DNA of 64,000 nucleotides from Ustulina deusta (Eukaryota; Ascomycota; Sordariomycetes; Xylariales; Xylariaceae), in assembly GCA_023159155.1 (NCBI GenBank), contig JAJNNX010000005.1, positions 1,302,001-1,366,000 of the forward strand. The letters are read 5' to 3'. This document shows positions 50,679-63,543 of the stretch, one piece after another. The notes under the pieces are model-generated. The model was not told the origin of the DNA and did not search any database. It saw only the letters and a program-made list of their open reading frames with translations. The translations under genes were made by a program, and so were the position numbers. Within the stretch, counting starts at the first letter, position 1. Each line of letters opens with the position of its first letter.

Positions 50679-51749
50679 ATGGCGCCAGCTCTGCCATGGC
50701 CGTTTTGTCAACGCCCCTTTACCATAGCAAATTTTGATGATCACCGTATCCGCCTGAGTGTTGCGGCTCCTGTCGACCTCAACAACATCGCTGCTTTCTG
50801 CACCGAGTACGGTTGGGCTGCGAAACAGTTCATCGCCCCTGAGCTACTGCTCACTCCGATGCACATGGAAGAGCTCATGAAAGAGAGATACAAGGATGCG
50901 ATCAAGGCAATCATGGATACCTGTACCCCGGGGACCATGACCGGGATCGTTATCAAGATCGAGTATAAGGATAAAATCCGGGGAGTGAGTAAGTTCATTC
51001 CTCGTGCCATCGATTTTTGTTCTTCTGGTTGTTTTCTACATGATTATGATGGCCCCATAGAGCTATTTATGTCTCAAGGCTTCGTCTTCCGAAACACGTA
51101 CTTGCGGACTGCTGACGCCGAGTATCACAGTGGCAATCAACGTCGTGGGGCCAGACTTAGACGACCCCTGGTCTCTAAATGAGAGACAGGTGGGCTTTAG
51201 GGATGAAATGGCTTGGATTTTCCCATCCTTCTACATGAGCACGCTATCGGAAACTCTGGCGGAGGAAGACAATCATGCTGAACCTATTCTCAGTAAGTAT
51301 CCAGCATCGCTGCAGCACCAAAGCCATCATCTGCCAACAGCATCCCCTCCTCCTCCTCCTCCTCCTCCTCCTACTACTACTACTACCAGGAGCCAGTTAA
51401 AGATAGACTAAGATGCCGCTCCTCAGACATCCCCTATTTCATCGTAGCCTTAGAGCAGCCTTTCCTAAGCGCCTGCATCCCCGCCTTCAAGAGGCTCGTC
51501 GAGATGATCGCCACCGAGTACAACCGGACAGCGGTCCTGAACATCGAGAGCGGCCCCTACCAGAACTGCTTCGCGCCGTACTTCACCGGCTCCACGTTCC
51601 AGCATACCGGGGAGCTCCTGGAAAACGTCTCAGGCATCTATCAATCCTACCCCACCTACACCATCTACACGCACTGGACTAACCCGTCCGTCGACACCCC
51701 GGGCCCGTACCTCGACCGCATCATCAGACGCGTGTTCGCCGATTTCTGA
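50679..51749 (+). CDS. Conserved-looking protein of unknown function, 264 aa
   Basis: I do not recognise this protein. Three exons (50679-50988, 51131-51292, 51427-51749) sum to 795 nt, in frame. The ATG at 50679 begins MAPALPWPFCQRPFTIANFD. Donors are GTAAGT in both introns, and each junction restores frame (GVMAINVVG and ILNIPYFIVA). The sequence is soluble, with Trp/Tyr-rich segments (PWSLNERQVGFRDEMAW, TYTIYTHWTNPSVDTPG), no signal peptide, no membrane helix and no catalytic motif that I can name. Intron 2 carries a (CTC)n(TAC)n microsatellite at 51347-51388. The upstream frame (open since 50436) lacks an ATG in good context. It follows the sugar transporter on the same strand after 1.6 kb, too far to imply shared function. 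Confidence 0.68.
51347..51388 (+). repeat. (CTC)n(TAC)n trinucleotide microsatellite in an intron
   Basis: About nine CTC units followed by about five TAC units lie inside intron 2 of the unknown gene, between donor and branch site. Length changes here would not shift the coding frame. Confidence 0.85.
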
Positions 51750-51915
51750 GAGCCCGAGCTGTCTTAAGATCCCTTGATCCTATCCTCGGAAAAAGCTCGA
51801 ATCTATGAGCGAGAGGGGAGAGAGAGAGAGAGACTGGGGATATCTCTACAGTAAGGAGTCACTCACGCCCGAACCCCCAGACGCTGATATAGCCTTCTGT
51901 CTGGAAAAAAAAAGG

Positions 51916-51939
51916 GGGAAGGGGGGGGGGGGGGGGGGA
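51916..51939 (+). repeat. Poly-G run
   Basis: An uninterrupted run of about 19 G follows a poly-A tract and a short GGGGGAAGG lead-in. Such runs can form G-quadruplexes and are a common place for assembly errors. Confidence 0.85.
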
Positions 51940-52166
51940 GATCAGAAAAATAAAAATAAAATCTAGTGTCGAGAGAAGCTTCGGGCCATCCTAGGATACC
52001 AGCAACTCCATCTCCGCAACGAAGATTGATGGACGATTGAACTTCGGGTCACAAGAGGTTCATACAATGAATGAATGGTGTGTGTATTAATTAACCTGCT
52101 AACCTTTTTTTTTTTTTTTTGAAATCTTTCATATTCCATCCAAAGATCTCGTTATAACAAGTAGCG

Positions 52167-52189
52167 ACGACGACGACGACGACGACGAT
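52167..52189 (+). repeat. (CGA)n trinucleotide microsatellite
   Basis: Seven or eight CGA units end in GATGACGG. It is not within any supported coding frame. Confidence 0.85.
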
Positions 52190-53139
52190 GACGGGGATAC
52201 TTCTCTACGTCATCGGAATTGTCCGAAAGAACATCAACATCACGAGAGCAACAGAAACCGTCTGCTAAAACAACGAACGCCGTCCTGCAAAAATCCCATC
52301 ATTTGGGAGACGAAGGCCCCCCCCCCCCAACACAAAACCCCAGCTTCTGGACAGGCCCGGCGAAGCGCCGTGTGTCTCTCTCTCTTTCCGTCCTGCCTTG
52401 GCCTTCGGGTACCCACCCGCTCGGCGGGTAACTGGGATGCGCGGGACATCTATGTGTATCTGCTGCCTTCAGGGCAGGACATCGAGAGGGAGAGAAGAGG
52501 ACTTTATGAATTCTATCTCGAGTTTTTTTTAAAAAAAAAAAAAAAAAACAATCCACGCTATGTGTACTCCATTTCTATGACGGATGCGCCGTCTCTTTTC
52601 TTGCGGCGTTCAGTCGAAAACTTGGTGATTAGTTGTTTTTCGAGATTTTGAGGGGGTGAGGGACATCGCGAGGTGTCATTGGCTGAAAGCTTGTTGGGTG
52701 GGTGAATCATTCTCACTCACACACACTATAGGTACTTATGCAAGCGGTAATATTCGTGGTTTTTTTTCTTCTTAATTTACGTATGCTATCATCAAATTCG
52801 TTCGCGATATGCATAAGGCGCTACTCTGCCAGAACGGGCGAATGCTGAATGGGGGGGGGCCTTCACTTCTCGTTCAAATCATTCCTCTTATCTTTTGCCT
52901 TTTGTCGCCTTTTCGAGAGGCACTCCATCTATACACATAGCATAGATATTCCTCAACATCCAACTGCGTTAATGAAAAACCTGCATAGCGAGTGAGCTAT
53001 GCAAAATGTACGTGAGATAGGCTCAAAATGCCTCTTGCTTTCCCAGCCGGGGTCTACTTGTTAGGTTTCACATAATAATAAGCTACGGAAAAATTAGCAT
53101 CCGCGTGGAGAATGTAACATTTTCCTGTGGAAATGGTAA

Positions 53140-56100
53140 TTAGAAACTCACTTCAATCAGCTTCTCCGTGAGCCCTATGAGCTGCTTGTCGAATTCTTGA
53201 GACTGCATGAAGGAATTGGAACGCCACAACCCTTCAAATCCCATATCCTCAAGAATGTGGGCAAGGGCGTCATGTTTTTCCTTGGCAGCCGCGAACTTGG
53301 GGTTACAAGTGACTATCCGAAGTAATCCATGTGCCGCTTTCATCGCTGCTGGTTTTTTGGCGTTAAGAAGGACCTCATCAAGAAGAGATGTAATAGCCGA
53401 ACACCTGGTATCGCACTGTTAGCCAAGGACATGCTGATAAGCGCAATCAATACTCACAGAGGGAGCATAACCGCCGGCCTCTCTATCGCCAGATCCTCCA
53501 GCCACGCCAAGATGTGTGTTTGGATATCGTCATCCAAGTTCCGGAAATCCACGAGTTGAATAGCAATATTAAGAAGGAGGTCTTTGTCTTCGATATGCTC
53601 CGTATGACGTATACTTCGATCGAGTGTGTGATTAGCAACACTAGCTGGGTTGAAGCCGGCAGACCAGAGGCACTCTTTAATCCTTTCTGAGCTTATTACT
53701 CTTGATTGTAACAAGGCCATGTATGGAGACTGGTGAAAGACACTTGATGAGATGTTGGGTGTTTTCGCCAAGACGGAACACGTGGTCAACTCTAGGAATG
53801 TCGATACGACTCGCAGTGTGGATGGTTTTGTGATAGGGTCGGTGAGGCCGCGCACTAAACAGGCACAGACGGAAAAGTGAAAATTGTCTGGCGTAAAATG
53901 GACACCATAAACGTCGTCTAGCGGGAGAGTGGCCTCTTCTAGCGTGCCACGGCCGTGTAGGAGAAATGATGCCGTTTTTTCGCTCCTCAGCTCACTCGAA
54001 ATGCCAATATTTGTCAAGACGGCTTCTAATAGCTGCGTTGCGCAGTTAAAGAGACGAGTTGTTGGCATGAGCCGGATTAGAGATATGGAAAGCCAGAAAA
54101 GTTGCAGTCCGTAGCGAGATGCCGAAGTGAGTTTGATTATCATCTTGGATAGGGATGTGACTACGGCAATAAGCATGTCGGTAGAACCATCTTCTCCGAA
54201 GCGAGTGACGCTATGGCGAAGGGCTACAAGAACTTGGTATAGTAAATCATCGTCGATCTCCTCCCGTGCTAAACAGCCCATCACGGTGAAAGCTCGTGGT
54301 TGAATTGCAGGGTTGTTCTGAAAGGCGGTGCTAGCAACTAGGCTCATCCACCTGGATCGCCATGCATTTGCCAGGTCAACGGAAGGCGCAGCGACAGCGC
54401 ATGTGTCGAAGAGTAAGATGGCAAGCTGTTCCGTGGCTGCGAGTGCCTGAGAGCCATCATTAATTGTGGCTATGGAAGTCCCCTCCCGTATCGAGTCTGA
54501 AGGGAGAGAAAAGTTTTCATTCTTAGGGTCTGAAACCACCTCAAGAATGCCATGTAACTTGGATGACTTGTGATCGTCTAGTTGGAAAGAGGTACATGCT
54601 GCGTGAAGAGAGTTAATTAACAACCGTTGGACAGACGAGCGGACACCGGCTGGGCCAATATTCGCAAGCATCGTGACAATGTGAAAGATTTCCGGCATAT
54701 AGAGCTGGGACTGCACAGCACAGTCGAATGATAATGCAAGACAAAATTGTAGCAGGATACAGATTTCGTCCCAGACTGCATTCTGAGGAAGGTGTCGCGT
54801 GGGTCGAAAGACTGATCGATTCAAAGCTTTGCGCAGGCGGGAGATTACCTTCCCACGGAGTGTTATCGTGCCCATCGCTGTCACCGTCGAGGTTAAAGCC
54901 TGTGTGTGATCATCATGTGGGCCGACGGCAAGAGCCGCCTTGACGATCTCTTCAAGAAAGATGTCCAAGAGGACCTCATCTTTATAAATTGCAGGTAACA
55001 CTGTATGCTCAAGAGTTAGGCAAAGAGAAGAGTCTACCGCTGCAGTATCGATGAGCTTTTGGAAGATAGCAGCTATCTTGTCTTTGCCCTTTTCACTATC
55101 ACTCTCATCCTCAAGAAGCGATGCCCGCAAGCCTGGTAGCCAAGGCGCCATGTATGCAAGGCTTAATGGTTTTTGTTTCTCGGAGAAGTTTTCCCAGCCA
55201 ACAAAGAATTCGTTCAAGAAATCAGCCGTTAACTGAGGCTCTTCTAGGGCCAGGGTCTTGCTCATATTAATAATGAACTGGTTAGGGTCCATCGGTATGT
55301 GTACGTCTAAGATGACTGTCAGTAGCCTTGGATAAATGATATGATAAGTAAGTTGTAATCATTGCTTACCATAACTGCACGTAAACTTCGATGCTGCTTT
55401 AAACTTGAAAGCTTGGCAAAGAGCGCCCAAAAGGTTATAGGACGCGATTCTGAGAGCTTGATCGCGTGCTGCAAGATTCAACAGGGCTAGATTTAAGAGT
55501 GTCCCTGGTATGTCTTGTGGCCGGACGAGCCTATCAAATGACTTCACACTCCTGATATCCTTTCCATACTTTGCCTTGGCAGTCCGAATAGATTGGAGAA
55601 TCTCATTCTTCTTGGAACTCTGAAAGTACATGACAATTTTGCCGTTGTCCGCTCGCAGTCCAAAAGCAGAGCCATCTTCGGTTGGAATTGAGGTTGGCGC
55701 TTCGTCGACCTCGCTAAGACGGAATATGTCATTAATGATGCCATGGAGGCGGTAGCCAGGATGGACTTCCTGCTTTTTCACTGTCGTAATTTGGACAAAC
55801 TGATTGCCAACTTTGATAATAACCTCAATTTTTCCCTTGGTCTTTGAGAGTCTCGTGACAGGTTGGAAAATAATTCGTGTGTCCTTCACTACATCAATAG
55901 TTTCTTTGGGTAAGTGGACCTGTCGAAGCACGAAATGGGTCTGAAGATCATGAACAGTCCCAAGGAGATGTATCTCTGTCTGTGGTCCCACGAACAAATT
56001 CGTGTCACGTTTGCCAGCCAGACGCAGATTCCGCCGAAACGTTTTTCTATATAAATGAGTATGTGCTTCGATGACTTGTGGGAGATCATACCTATAAGTA

Positions 56101-59100
56101 CTGTTCATATTGTAGATATACATCCTGGACAGTTGATTCGTCATTTCCGAAGGCATGAGAAGCTCGAGCTTTCTGATGAGTTCATCGTGATGTTCGATGC
56201 CTCCGTGGTCACATGTTGCATCAATAAATACGCCAAATGGTTTATGCCAAAGACGGCTCGCAAGCTATTTGGAAAACGGTACAATATTAATAATCTGTTT
56301 GAGGCGGGATTTGTCTTCGGGATTGCAGTGTTGAGTAGGAGTTGTGGGAAGACGAGGGCTTGTAACAAACCTTTAGGTAGGCAAACAGCAACGCGCCATG
56401 GTCGGCAGCCTCTTGGTCAACGTGACGAAGGATTATGCAAATCACTGCAACGCCGTCCTGTAGTTGTTGTGAGTAATTTAAATGCAGCGTGGGGGTTTTA
56501 TCGCAAACCTTAGTTTCACCGCCTTCGTATATGGTGCGAGACGTCATATAAGAGCCGGTGTCACGGTACGCGTTACGGAGCATAAAGTTTTGAAATCTGG
56601 AGTACGTGGTTAAGTAATTTGCTGATATCTGTGGACGATTCCAAGTAATGGCTAAGGAAGGTGGACCCAAGGTGGTGATAAGCGTTCGAAGTCGCTCGAT
56701 AGCTGGCGTATAGCCACGAGAGAGCTCATTGGGAGTACGTATCTGTTCTCTCCGTCCTTGAGACATAAGACGTTGTCTTACGTTATCCCAGTGCTCATTC
56801 AGAAAACGGTGCAGGACAACGCAGGACCCGAAGTCAAACGATTCAACTTCGGACTGCGCGGTATCGAGATTATCAGGAGGTACCTAAGAAGAGTTTAGCA
56901 GCCAAACTGAGAGTGGGGAGAACATACTTACTGATATCTCCCTCAGAAAGGTCGTCACTTTGTATATATTCAGGGTCAAGAAGTCGTTTAGTGGGTACAT
57001 ATATTGCTCTTTTGCACCGAAGAGAACGTTATTTGCCAAGTTCTGAATGACCTTGGCAATCAAGAGCAAACCTCGCCGCATTTCTTTAGAAGGAGGCTCG
57101 TTCACAAGTTTCTCTGATTCTGGTGCGACAATAGCCGGGCAGAAGAACCGAAGAAAGATGAAAGCCCCGACAGCGGTGTACTTTGCTTCCTGGAACCTCG
57201 GCATGACAGCAGTAGAAATCTCGCAGGTGTCAGTTATTGGTATTATTGAATCATGGGACAACTTACAATGCTGCAGATCTTCCTGAACGAGGGCGGTATG
57301 TTTACGGAGGAGGCGCAGATGTCATCTATAAAGACCTTTGCAACTATTCGTAGTTGCATAGCGTTCCTTTGTAGTTCTTCTTGAGATGACAATCTCGCAG
57401 GGTCAAGCTCAAGATCGAGATCCTCCGAAGTTAGCATCAATCTCTCAACTACCTTTTGCAAAGTTGCTTTGAGATAGGGTGACCCCTTCCACTTTGCATA
57501 GATAGAGAGCATTTTCGTTGCAACACAATTTCTGCGTAGAATCTCGGCTTCGTTCTCTAAAATACAGGTGAGTTGGTATTTGGCATCAACGGATGGACAC
57601 CTAACGTACCCGTGTCTTCAATTTCTTGCTTGATCAATGCCTCCATGAGCTCAAACGCAAGTCCGCGAGATTCAAATATGTTTAACAGGGATACTGTCAG
57701 CTCTTCGACCTCACTGCTTGGACAGGCTGTGCTAATAGCAGTGACAAGGCTCATATCTTGAGTAAGGAGCTATGAAGTCATCATCAGTAGGTAGGTAGAT
57801 TCTAACGTTGGGGCCGGTCTTACCTGTAACAAGGCATCGTATTTCTCGCTGACTGCTTTATCAGAAAGGGTGCTGAATTCCGTCCCCTGGACTAAGATAT
57901 TACAGAGTACCTTGACAAAAGCGGTGCGGATTTCGATGTTTTCATGATACCCAATACTCAGAGAATGTTTCAGACCAACGTCGATATTTGCGCTTAAGAG
58001 GTTAGAAAGAATAGTAATGGCCAACGCGGACGTTGACCCGGCCTCGTCGTAGGCCGACGTATCTCCCCTAGTGTTCTCGGTGGGCTCGTGATTGAGAAGC
58101 GAGAGAAATCGATTGAAATATGTATGAAACATTTGAGATTTTAGCTCGCTAGTGCCCGCATCACTCTGCCCCTCACCCGGTTGAAGAGGAAGCTTGTAGG
58201 TGAGGCTCGCAAGACAGCGCAAACAAGCCTTGTCCAGGTCCCTTTGGAGCCGTGCCATTTCATCTTGTCGGGCTGTTCCATGAGGAACATCGGTTTTCGG
58301 AGAACGAGGTCGGGCGATCCAGCTGAAAATGTACTCCAACAACTGGTTCCGCTTCCTGACGTCATCATGGAAGTTCAAATGCTCTTTCTTTTTGGTAATA
58401 GACTCACACAGCTGGCAGGCCTTGATCTTAACTCGTAGACACGAGGGGTTCTCGGCTGCACCGTCGAGGAATTTGACAAAATCAAGACCAACAGAACTAA
58501 AATCCATGCATGCTGCGGCACCAAGTTCAGAGGGCGACTCTAACTTCTCCACAAGAGTTCTGAGAAGGGAAGCTGCTTGTTCGGCAAATATGATCGCTGC
58601 GTCCTGACTGGTAGCAGAATTCAGTTTGCCTTCGAAAAGATTACTAAGCTCCGACCCTAGAGTTTTGAATAGTGGTTGATACAAAGGCGACGATATCTCT
58701 GTAGACAGAACGTCTCTTATTGTTTCCCTCACGCGTACATTGGAACATGCGAGAAGCTGCGTACTCTGCTTAAGGTACCTGTTGAGAATGGGGTCCCCAG
58801 AATCTTCAGATACTACTCGGTCAATCCATTTGAGCCCGCTAATAATAGGCTCCTCTAGGACACCGTAAGCTTGCTCTGCGGTACAAATGCCGCCGAGAGA
58901 GGCGAGGAAACCGGACAGGTTTCGCCATTCCGAAAAGGCTCTCTCATCAGCAGCATCAATGGACGTTGTAGAGACATCCTTTGATAAATGAATCCATTTC
59001 TCAAAGCCGTGTTCCCATGCGTCAAGTATACTCGGGGCGGGGAACGTGATGCGTCGCAAAAGTGCTCGCGTACGTTTTTGAAAAGCCATCATGCCAGTGA

Positions 59101-61628
59101 ACCTAAATCCGCGTGATGCAATTTCGGCGTATACGTCGTAATTGGGCAGCTGGAGAGTTGCCACGTTCTTGTCCTGATTCTCGTTCAACAAGATCAGACA
59201 TTCCTCATTTAAAAGCCCCAATGCAGAAGTCACAATCTGACAAGTCTCAATTTCTGGCGAACAAAGCGCCAATAGTAGAAGTGACTCTGCCTTGATGGCA
59301 ACGGCTGTACGCTCGGGAAAGTCTTCGGCTAATCTGCATAATTCCTGAAATGTATTAGACGGACAATAGGGAAAAGGCAGATATAGGGGGCTCACTCGGC
59401 ATGAAGAGAGAAGCAACAATCCCGATTCTAGGTACGCATGTATGGATTTTAAAATTGAAGCGTCTTCCTGTTGGTACCACTTGTCGCACATGTCCAATAG
59501 GACAGAAGACCTGCACGCCGATTAGCCAAGACCGTTACCAACAGTCTGGGACGCTACGTTGCCTACGTCAGCTTCCAAAATCTGAGCTTAAAACTGTCCG
59601 AGTCGAGAGGGGTCGCTTGACGCACAGACGCGAGCAAGCCGTTGGTCGGTAGAATATGCTGAGCCAGCGGCCTGGACAACGTCCTCACGGTGTCGTTTGC
59701 TGTCACCAAACACGAAACAAATGATTCATATATTTCTTCGTAGAACAAATCTGAATTCTTGGCATCTGGTGATGTGCTCTCGAACAGGCTCAATGGAGAC
59801 GCATTGAGAAATTTTAGGATGTTGCATATTACAATCCCGTTTGCTGTTCTTGCATCGGCTGTCGATGGTTTGCGGTGCGATCGACGAACGCCTATGTAGA
59901 GGTCTGTCGATACCGTGGACATGGCCTAGATCCGTCAGCTATCTATACCGGGACCTACTTGAGGATGATACTACCCACCTTCAAACTGTGTTGGATGAAC
60001 CCAGCTACAGAGACGTAGAGACGGCGATAGTCTTGCGCATCCGGTCTCCGAGCGAAGTAAGAGCATGTCTGCATAATGGCGACCTTAAAGGACAAAGGAG
60101 CCGAAGCTTGTGCACAAACCTGCGTCAGAGAATCTACGTAGACGTCAAGGTTTAGATGTATGAGACTGATGAGTGCGGCAGTTGTCAAGTCTTGCTCGAA
60201 TAAGATGCCATCGCCGATCGGATGAGACCGACGAAACACGGCATCCCTCAACTCGTCCTGGATATCCATCACGTAGCTTAAGAAAGCGGATTCCGAGTCC
60301 AAAGGAAAATGACGGGCGGCCCGCAGTAGGATCACAAGGCATACACCCGCTGTTTCGTTCTTGTTGCGCAATCCCTTTCTGAGCCCCTCGAGGAACGCTA
60401 CTCTCTTCGCCATGTTACCGCCCTTGACATCTCGGAGATTGCTTGCCACTTCGAATACTTCAGGGACAAGCATGAGTAGGGTTGTCTGAAAGGGATAAAG
60501 AGACGATCGCCTTCTGCCATTATCACCAAGGGAATGGGTCATATCAGCCAGCGTGTCCGGCCCACCATCAAGCTTCCTGTGCTGACTATGCAGCCGCACA
60601 AACTCCCAGGGGTAGCGCTCGATCCATTTGAATATAAGCAGAGGAGCGACAAGCGCTACAGTATTCTGGTACATCCTCCGAAAGTGCAGGAATGTAGAGC
60701 TAAGCTCCTGCATGACGAGACCGAGCTTTTGGGCGTCAACCCATAAGTATGAGAGGAATTTGAGGGTAACCAGGAGAGTTCTGTCGTCCTCGGACATGGC
60801 CAGGCTCTGGGTGCTGTTCGTCTGTGCAGGACCAGTAGCTCTCTTGTTACGTATGGCAGACCTCACATAGTCAAAGGATGCCGGCCAGTTCGCTGCGCTC
60901 ACAAACTCGGCAATCACCTTAACATAGGGTTCGGTAGCTGTTGTCTCGTCATTGCTATCACGTGAGCCAATTGTGTCCCGAGCGGTGTCCGAACCGCTGG
61001 ACGAGGCGAGGCTGCGCGCGGGCTCGTCATAGCGCAGGTCTAAGATTTCGCGCACGAAATCGTCCTCGAGTATGGCCTTTGCTGGTATGACGTAGCCGTC
61101 TGGTATGGGCTCAACGAGGTCCTCGAGCTGGTTGAACACCCGTTTTACCAACTTATCGTCCAGAGGCTTGGGCAGCACCGGAGTATGAGCGGCCGAGTCG
61201 CTTGAGCTGGATTCGCGAAGCGCTTGCCAGTGGGCGGAACAACAATCGGCAGCGAGCGCAACAATGTAGATTTCGGACTGGAGAATGTAGGACGAGTGAC
61301 TTGCAACGTTGTAGGATCGCGATACCTCTTCAAGCAGCGACACGAGTGAATGTAGAATGTGGGCGATCGAGGTTGCGCTAAGCTTGACTATGCTTGCGCG
61401 AGTAATGGTAGCGATATCGTCATGTTTGAGCTCCGAGCTGTGCGTGCCGGTGCGGTGCGGGAGCTGCGACGAGGTGGCAATTAGCAGCGGATCACACTCT
61501 TCTGGGCCGGGGCAGCAAGGGAACAACGCCCGAGCGCCAGGGTGTCGGCGTCATGTGGAGGGAGGGATAACTACCTTGGGGGTGAGTCTTTCGACCAGGG
61601 AACCGACCAGGCCGGCATCACTATTCAT
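53140..61628 (-). CDS. IRA2: Neurofibromin / IRA-type Ras GTPase-activating protein
   Basis: An 8.5-kb gene of about ten or more exons, read leftward. The ATG at 61628 gives MNSDAGLVGSLVERLTPK; a GTAGTT intron joins this to LPHRTGTHSSELKHDDIAT at 61463. The N-terminal two fifths (57.8-61.6 kb) are helical, HEAT-like. The RasGAP domain (56.88-57.75 kb) contains ILRRNCVATKMLSIYAKW, with the arginine finger as the first or second R, and AFIFLRFFCPAIVAPE, the FLR stabilising motif. A Sec14-PH-like module follows (55.4-56.77 kb): DGVAVICIILRHVDQEAADH and HKPFGVFIDATCDH. The C-terminal HEAT-like part ends at about 53140. It stimulates GTP hydrolysis by Ras and so damps cAMP/PKA signalling in yeast. 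All large frames are intact. The last intron and stop (EKLIEVSF) are uncertain, because a GTGAGT lies just before that stop. Confidence 0.9.
56884..57750 (-). other. IRA2: RasGAP catalytic region of the neurofibromin-type gene
   Basis: Two exons encode the GAP core. The arginine-finger loop EAEILRRNCVATKM is near 57540, then LKATLQKVVERLMLTSED. After an intron come EAKYTAVGAFIFLRFFCPAI and LLIAKVIQNLANNVLFGAK. The two loops that contact Ras are intact, so the enzyme should be active. Confidence 0.88.
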
Positions 61629-63543
61629 CTTGGGGTCGGATACCGTTTAGTCACAATCGAGGATAATCGGGCCAACGTCATGACGGCGCCATCAAGCGAG
61701 ACGGGGGCGGTCGAGAGGGTAGTGTACGGTGCGTGGCAGACAACAGGTAGAAGAATGTTTAGATAGGCGAGACGGGGTAGCTTAGATCGTGAATACAGGA
61801 GCCGGATCTCGAGTGGTTTTCTTTTCTTTTCTTGTTTTCTTTCTCAAGGCTTTAATTGACGGGCTAGGATAGTGGAACTATACAGAGGACGTTGTCACAT
61901 AAGAAGCCAACAAGCCAGGTCACGCCGTGTCAAGAGAATGGTCGGTCGTTATTTTGCGCGACAGAGCCACCGGAGAGCGATCAGATCAGATACCATAGCA
62001 TTGGGTTTGTGAATTTGGTGTCCAGAATAAGGCAAAGGCACGGTGGAGTAGGATAGATTAAGGTACGGTAGTCTGCAGTCCGCTGTCCATCCTGGCTTGT
62101 GAATGAGTACTTCAGGTTACTTACCTCTCTACTACCTATCTAGGTGTGCCGATGGTGCGTCTGGTGTGTGTGGTGACCGTGCAGAACGGATTTCCGACTC
62201 GGACGCAGCGCGCACAGGCACAGGCGCAGGCACAGAATCAGAATCAGAATCAGAATTAGAATCAGAACTGGCAGCAATCAGTTCATTGCCGGCCCCGAAC
62301 TAGCAAAGTCTACTGGGTTGGGTGGTCGCATGTAGGCAAGGTCGAGGCCTTGAAGTCGGTTCGTCAAACTGGGTATAATACTGGGAAGTGAGGGGTCCGC
62401 CCACGAACGCAGATCGGGAAGGCCGTTGACCATACAAGACGTAGTGTAGAAAGACCAGGCGGCCATTTGCAGACAGGCCGCCAGCACGAGCTTCTAACCT
62501 TAGTGTAGATGGACCGAGTGAAAGGAATGCCTGGGTTGGTTGCGTCGCTCCACTGGCCCCGGCTGTCTTGGAAATTTAGGTAGAGCAGAGGGGTGGTTGT
62601 GGGCGCCTCCAGATGGTGTGCCTACCCACATGCACATAGCTATAGTACCTACCTATGTGCACAGGTACTTACTTGTAGGTAGATTATTAGATCGTGTACC
62701 TGTAGTATGTACTTGGAGAGCTTTACGCACATTCCTGCACATGTTACTACCAAGTAGCCTCTAGGTATGTAGCAGTGCAGATGGGCTTGGGGGGTTGGCA
62801 GCCAACCAGAGCAGGGTGACGTGACCTCACCGGAAGACGGTATCGTGAATTAAATACGTTGTAGGGTGGTGAAAGGTGAGCAAAGAGTAACGGCCACAAC
62901 GCCATGCCATGCCCATTTCTCGAGCTACTGCGAGGCATTGAAACGTGGTGCTATTAAGTAAGCTCTAATCTTCAACCCATTACCGGACACTGCACTAGTG
63001 TACACTACTGCACGGGCCAGCTGACCAATAACCAGCCAAGGATGGTGTAACAGAACCCGAGGTGAGTAAAATACGTGGACAAATTTGTCCTTATTATTTT
63101 GGTCTGACTGTTTCGAAACATCCACCTACAAGCTAATACCGGTAATGCCGAGGGATCTGCCGTGAACAAACTCCCACATAATGGTTCAATGATACTTAGA
63201 TTCAGTACTACACCACTCAGGAGAGAAAGTTAGGTTCAATTGGTGCTGTCACACCCGGATGAACTATGCACAGTATACTACCTAGTATTCCTGATGTACC
63301 TAGGTAGTAAGTTATACTGTAGTGCTACTTTCAAGAGACATTACTTACTTTACCCTACTCTATCAATTGTCACATACATATGTGCTTATTGTCAGAACCA
63401 TATCCCTCTTTGAGAACCAATCGGATATATGCCCAGTGGTTTAACAATTGTGGTGGGCATTAGAATGTGACGAGTAACTTTTCATGGTTTCTATATTTAC
63501 AGTCTTATTGGCATCCAGCAACATAACACACCCACATCAGGTT
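61629..63543. other. Intergenic, 1.9 kb, RasGAP promoter side
   Basis: It lies upstream of the minus-strand RasGAP gene. There is a CT-rich tract (TTTTCTTTTCTTTTC, 61812-61845), a GCACAGGCACAG run followed by CAGAAT repeats (62211-62262), and many TACCTACC/TAGGTA motifs (62127-62141, 62648-62690, 63280-63310). No gene is supported. Confidence 0.55.
62211..62262 (+). repeat. CACAGG and CAGAAT hexamer repeats
   Basis: Three or four CACAGG(C) units pass into five (A/T)CAGAAT units. This is an imperfect six-base microsatellite in the RasGAP upstream region. Confidence 0.75.

Larger units (their letters stand above)
51750..53139. other. Low-complexity intergenic region
   Basis: This stretch is unusually rich in simple tracts: GAGA (51815-51833), poly-A then poly-G (51905-51939), poly-T (52107-52120), (CGA)n at 52167-52189, poly-C (52319-52328), poly-T/poly-A (52523-52549) and CACA. 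A short hairpin, ACCCGC-TCG-GCGGGT, sits at about 52417-52431. It separates a plus-strand gene from the minus-strand RasGAP, so two 3' ends meet here. No gene is supported. Confidence 0.6.

Noticed and set aside
46585..51749. Secondary-metabolite or sugar-utilisation gene cluster
   Set aside because: Only a transporter and one unknown gene lie here, 1.6 kb apart, with no biosynthetic enzyme or regulator beside them.
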